Part shown: positions 34,536 through 36,446 of the stretch, one piece after another
Position numbering within the stretch: the first letter of the stretch is position 1
How the letters are laid out: each line of letters begins with the position of its first letter
DNA from: Pseudoalteromonas sp. NBT06-2
Lineage (GTDB): Bacteria; Pseudomonadota; Gammaproteobacteria; Enterobacterales; Alteromonadaceae
Reading direction: 5' to 3'
DNA length: 36,446 bases
Assembly (NCBI RefSeq): GCF_002276045.1
Contig: NZ_NQMR01000095.1
Coordinates: 1 to 36,446, forward strand
Program-made: the position numbers and the translations under genes
The notes under the pieces: generated by a model
Databases searched by the model: none
What the model was told of the DNA's origin: nothing
Seen by the model: the letters and a program-made list of their open reading frames with translations, nothing else

Positions 34536-36116
34536 TTAAGAATACATTTCCCTATAAATATCACCTAAACAGTCAATTATAATTTGCTGTCGCTCTTTCC
34601 TGTTAACAATCATTGGTGCCTGATCTTTTAAATAAATAATTGTGACACTTTGGAAGCATTGAAATACCCAACGGGCTGTTGGGTTTTGATAAGGCTTTTT
34701 CTTTTGCTCTGGAAAATAAAGCTTTTTTCTTTTAACTTCTTGCGTATTTGGTGCTCTAACGAGGCGTAAATCATTAAACAAGTTGTCATTACCATTAATA
34801 AAGCTTCTATACGCTCTGATTTCTTTAAAAATATTGAGTTAGTTAAAAACTCTGGGCTTTTCAAAAACCGAAAACCTTTTTCAACCGATTGCTGTTCTTT
34901 GTAAGTACTGAGCATTTTACCCATGGTCATGTCTTCACTTAAGTCATTAGTCGCTATGATAAAAAAACCTAGCTGCTTAATTGTGTTCACTCTTTTTTCA
35001 AGTGAAATAAAAAGACTACCTGTTATTTTAAACTCAATACGCTCTGGTGTTTGTTCTTTTTTAGGTTGACCTTTCTTAGCGTAGATTGGCAAACTAATTA
35101 TCTCTTAAATAACATCACTGTACGTCTGTTTTTTGCGCCTAACTTAAGTGATTTTTGTGCGTCATGTTTGCAGGAAAACCTTTGTTGCGAGAGTTTTTTA
35201 AAACTTTTTCGCTCTGTGTCTGATTTTTTCAGCATACGCTTTGTTAAACTGTATTCCTCACGTTCACTATGAATTAATAGCCACTTTTGTGCAACATCAC
35301 CATACGTTGAGCTATGCCAAACGCCTGAGTATCCATTACCCATGTCGGTAAAATCACGTGTTGATGATTGCTCAATTAATGTTTTCGCTTCTTTTAATTT
35401 TTGTGGCACGCGCGTGATAAAATAACTGAGCTAATTTATCCAACTCGATGATTGTTTCTTGTACGTACAAAGCAGCATCAGCCACGAGACAACGACACGA
35501 CTGCGCTGCTTTTAGGCTTTTTATATGCGATTTAACTATCTCTTTAAATCCGTCCATATCGTTGATATTGCCACTGCCGGGCTTCATGTAAACAGGGATA
35601 CCTGATTGATTTTCACAAATGAGGTTAAGCACAACTTGATTTAGCTCTGGGCGAGGCTCACGTGAATAACCTTTTGTTATTTCAATATGATTAATGTCAT
35701 CATCACATAGCTTTTCTACACCATCATAGTGAAAGCTTGTTGAGTCAAGATGAACGGAGTGACAGAGACTTTAAATGCTGAACAACGGCTTCGCCAATGT
35801 TTTGGTACAGTGATGAAACCCCATGTTCATAAAGCGCATCGAGACAACGACCTAACGCATCGTCATTGATATGCTCTGGCTTAATACCCGGAGCAATAAG
35901 GCGCTCTAACGGTTTGTCAGAAAAATATTCACTATACATATGCAGTGTTCTGCCAACGGCCCCTAACTCATTAATAATCATCGTAATAAAGAGGTTTCCA
36001 AAACTCATTTGACGATGTTCTGACGTGCCTAATGCACGATAAATAATACTCGCAAGATCTATTTCTTTGCAAAAGCCAGCCACTAATCCGTGGTGCTCAA
36101 GTGATTTGGTAAATGG
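34536..36116 (-). pseudogene. Decayed IS1634-like transposase
   Basis: Pieces of one transposase of about 525 residues are spread over three frames: 36116-35745 (PFTKSLEHHGLVAGFCKEI...), about 35757-35372 (VHLDSTSFHYDG, first DDE Asp region), 35409-35098, 35092-34628 and 34781-34536 (FPEQKKKPYQNPTARWVF). Joining them needs four frameshifts, and a TAG directly precedes the first preserved codons, so no intact start is seen. Clear terminal inverted repeats or target duplications were not found. The parts match the IS1634 branch of the IS4 superfamily. The gene cannot make active transposase. Confidence 0.88.
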
Positions 36117-36446
36117 CTAAGTCATAATTTATTGCTCTCAAAAGAGAGTAATAAATCAAGATCGGGGTTCTGAGTCAAGTGTTTTTTACAACATCATTAG
36201 TCATCTGATTTATAAGAGATTATTTAATTCTGATATAGTGAATAATGACAGATAAATCAACATAGAAAAACAACCTAACATCCTTTTAGTTACATTCTCC
36301 AGTATAAACTTTTGGCTCTGTTCCTGTTAATTGTTGTCTATAGTTAAATTACCGTCGGCAGAGCCGGAGGCTTATTTGATTACGCCCTCTAAGGGCTAAA
36401 GTTAACACCCAAGGCGTATTAAATTCCAAATTTCAGTTGTTCTCGA
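36117..36446. other. Gene-free right edge with hairpins
   Basis: No gene is supported. ATTTATTGCTCTC-AAAA-GAGAGTAATAAAT is an imperfect 13-bp hairpin (about 36127-36156) just beyond the transposase remnant. Near the edge GCCCT-CTA-AGGGC is a small perfect hairpin, and TACGCC/GGCGTA flank it. The GC-richer stretch from about 36353 differs in composition from its surroundings and may be the end of another element or a structured RNA that continues past the window. Confidence 0.4.

Noticed and set aside
36300..36446. Possible integron attC site at the right edge
   Set aside because: A GTTAAAT-like core is present, but no matching second core with the right spacing and no integrase were found.

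Overview
The window looks like the chromosome of a low-GC, marine-type gammaproteobacterium of the order Alteromonadales (Colwellia, Thalassotalea or Pseudoalteromonas-like). Reasons: the smc-zipA-ligA and ybeL-leuS-lptE-holA-nadD gene orders, a TonB2-type energiser cluster (DUF3450, TtpC, ExbB, ExbD, TonB, TPR), DUF2919, DUF3392 and DUF3080 proteins, a Ni-superoxide dismutase locus and AT-rich spacers. The genus is inference; no rRNA or other taxonomic marker was compared.

Layout: (1) 22-1513, fourteen identical tRNA-Val(UAC) genes in tandem; the array probably began left of the window. (2) 1627-3586, a response-regulator-like TPR protein behind a clear promoter with an inverted repeat and a 47-bp tandem duplication at its start, followed by a MITE-like element and a terminator. 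(3) 3600-5599, a metalloprotein locus: pseudoazurin on the minus strand, divergent from a TPR protein, a small HPGHDH membrane protein, Ni-SOD (sodN) and its maturation peptidase (sodX). (4) 5577-12785, minus-strand DUF2919, DUF3392, ligA, zipA and smc. (5) 13030-17722, cysZ, a PhzF-family protein, a Lon-like ATPase protease and a YbeL-like zinc-ribbon protein. (6) 17939-22744, leuS-lptE-holA-nadD. (7) 22745-23818, a MITE-like repeat and small uncharacterised genes. (8) 23913-26084, a minus-strand RiPP metallophore operon of HvfA/HvfB/HvfC type, whose precursor carries twelve EGKCG motifs. (9) 26289-29109, dusC, a DUF3080 lipoprotein and a degenerate GGDEF protein. (10) 29177-34149, the TonB2-type cluster. 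(11) 34159-36446, phased A-tracts, a decayed IS1634-like transposase and an unassigned right edge.

How the parts work together: most of the window is housekeeping (translation, envelope, chromosome segregation, NAD and tRNA metabolism). Three blocks concern metals: blue-copper pseudoazurin beside Ni-SOD with two accessory genes, the HvfABC-type peptide with modified cysteines, and TonB2 energisation of outer-membrane metal or metallophore uptake. The strongest points for a second look are the HvfA-like precursor with its repeat array and internal attenuator, the 14-copy tRNA array with two spacer families, the Ni-SOD/pseudoazurin locus, and the promoter-proximal duplication that creates an ATGA-coupled leader peptide.
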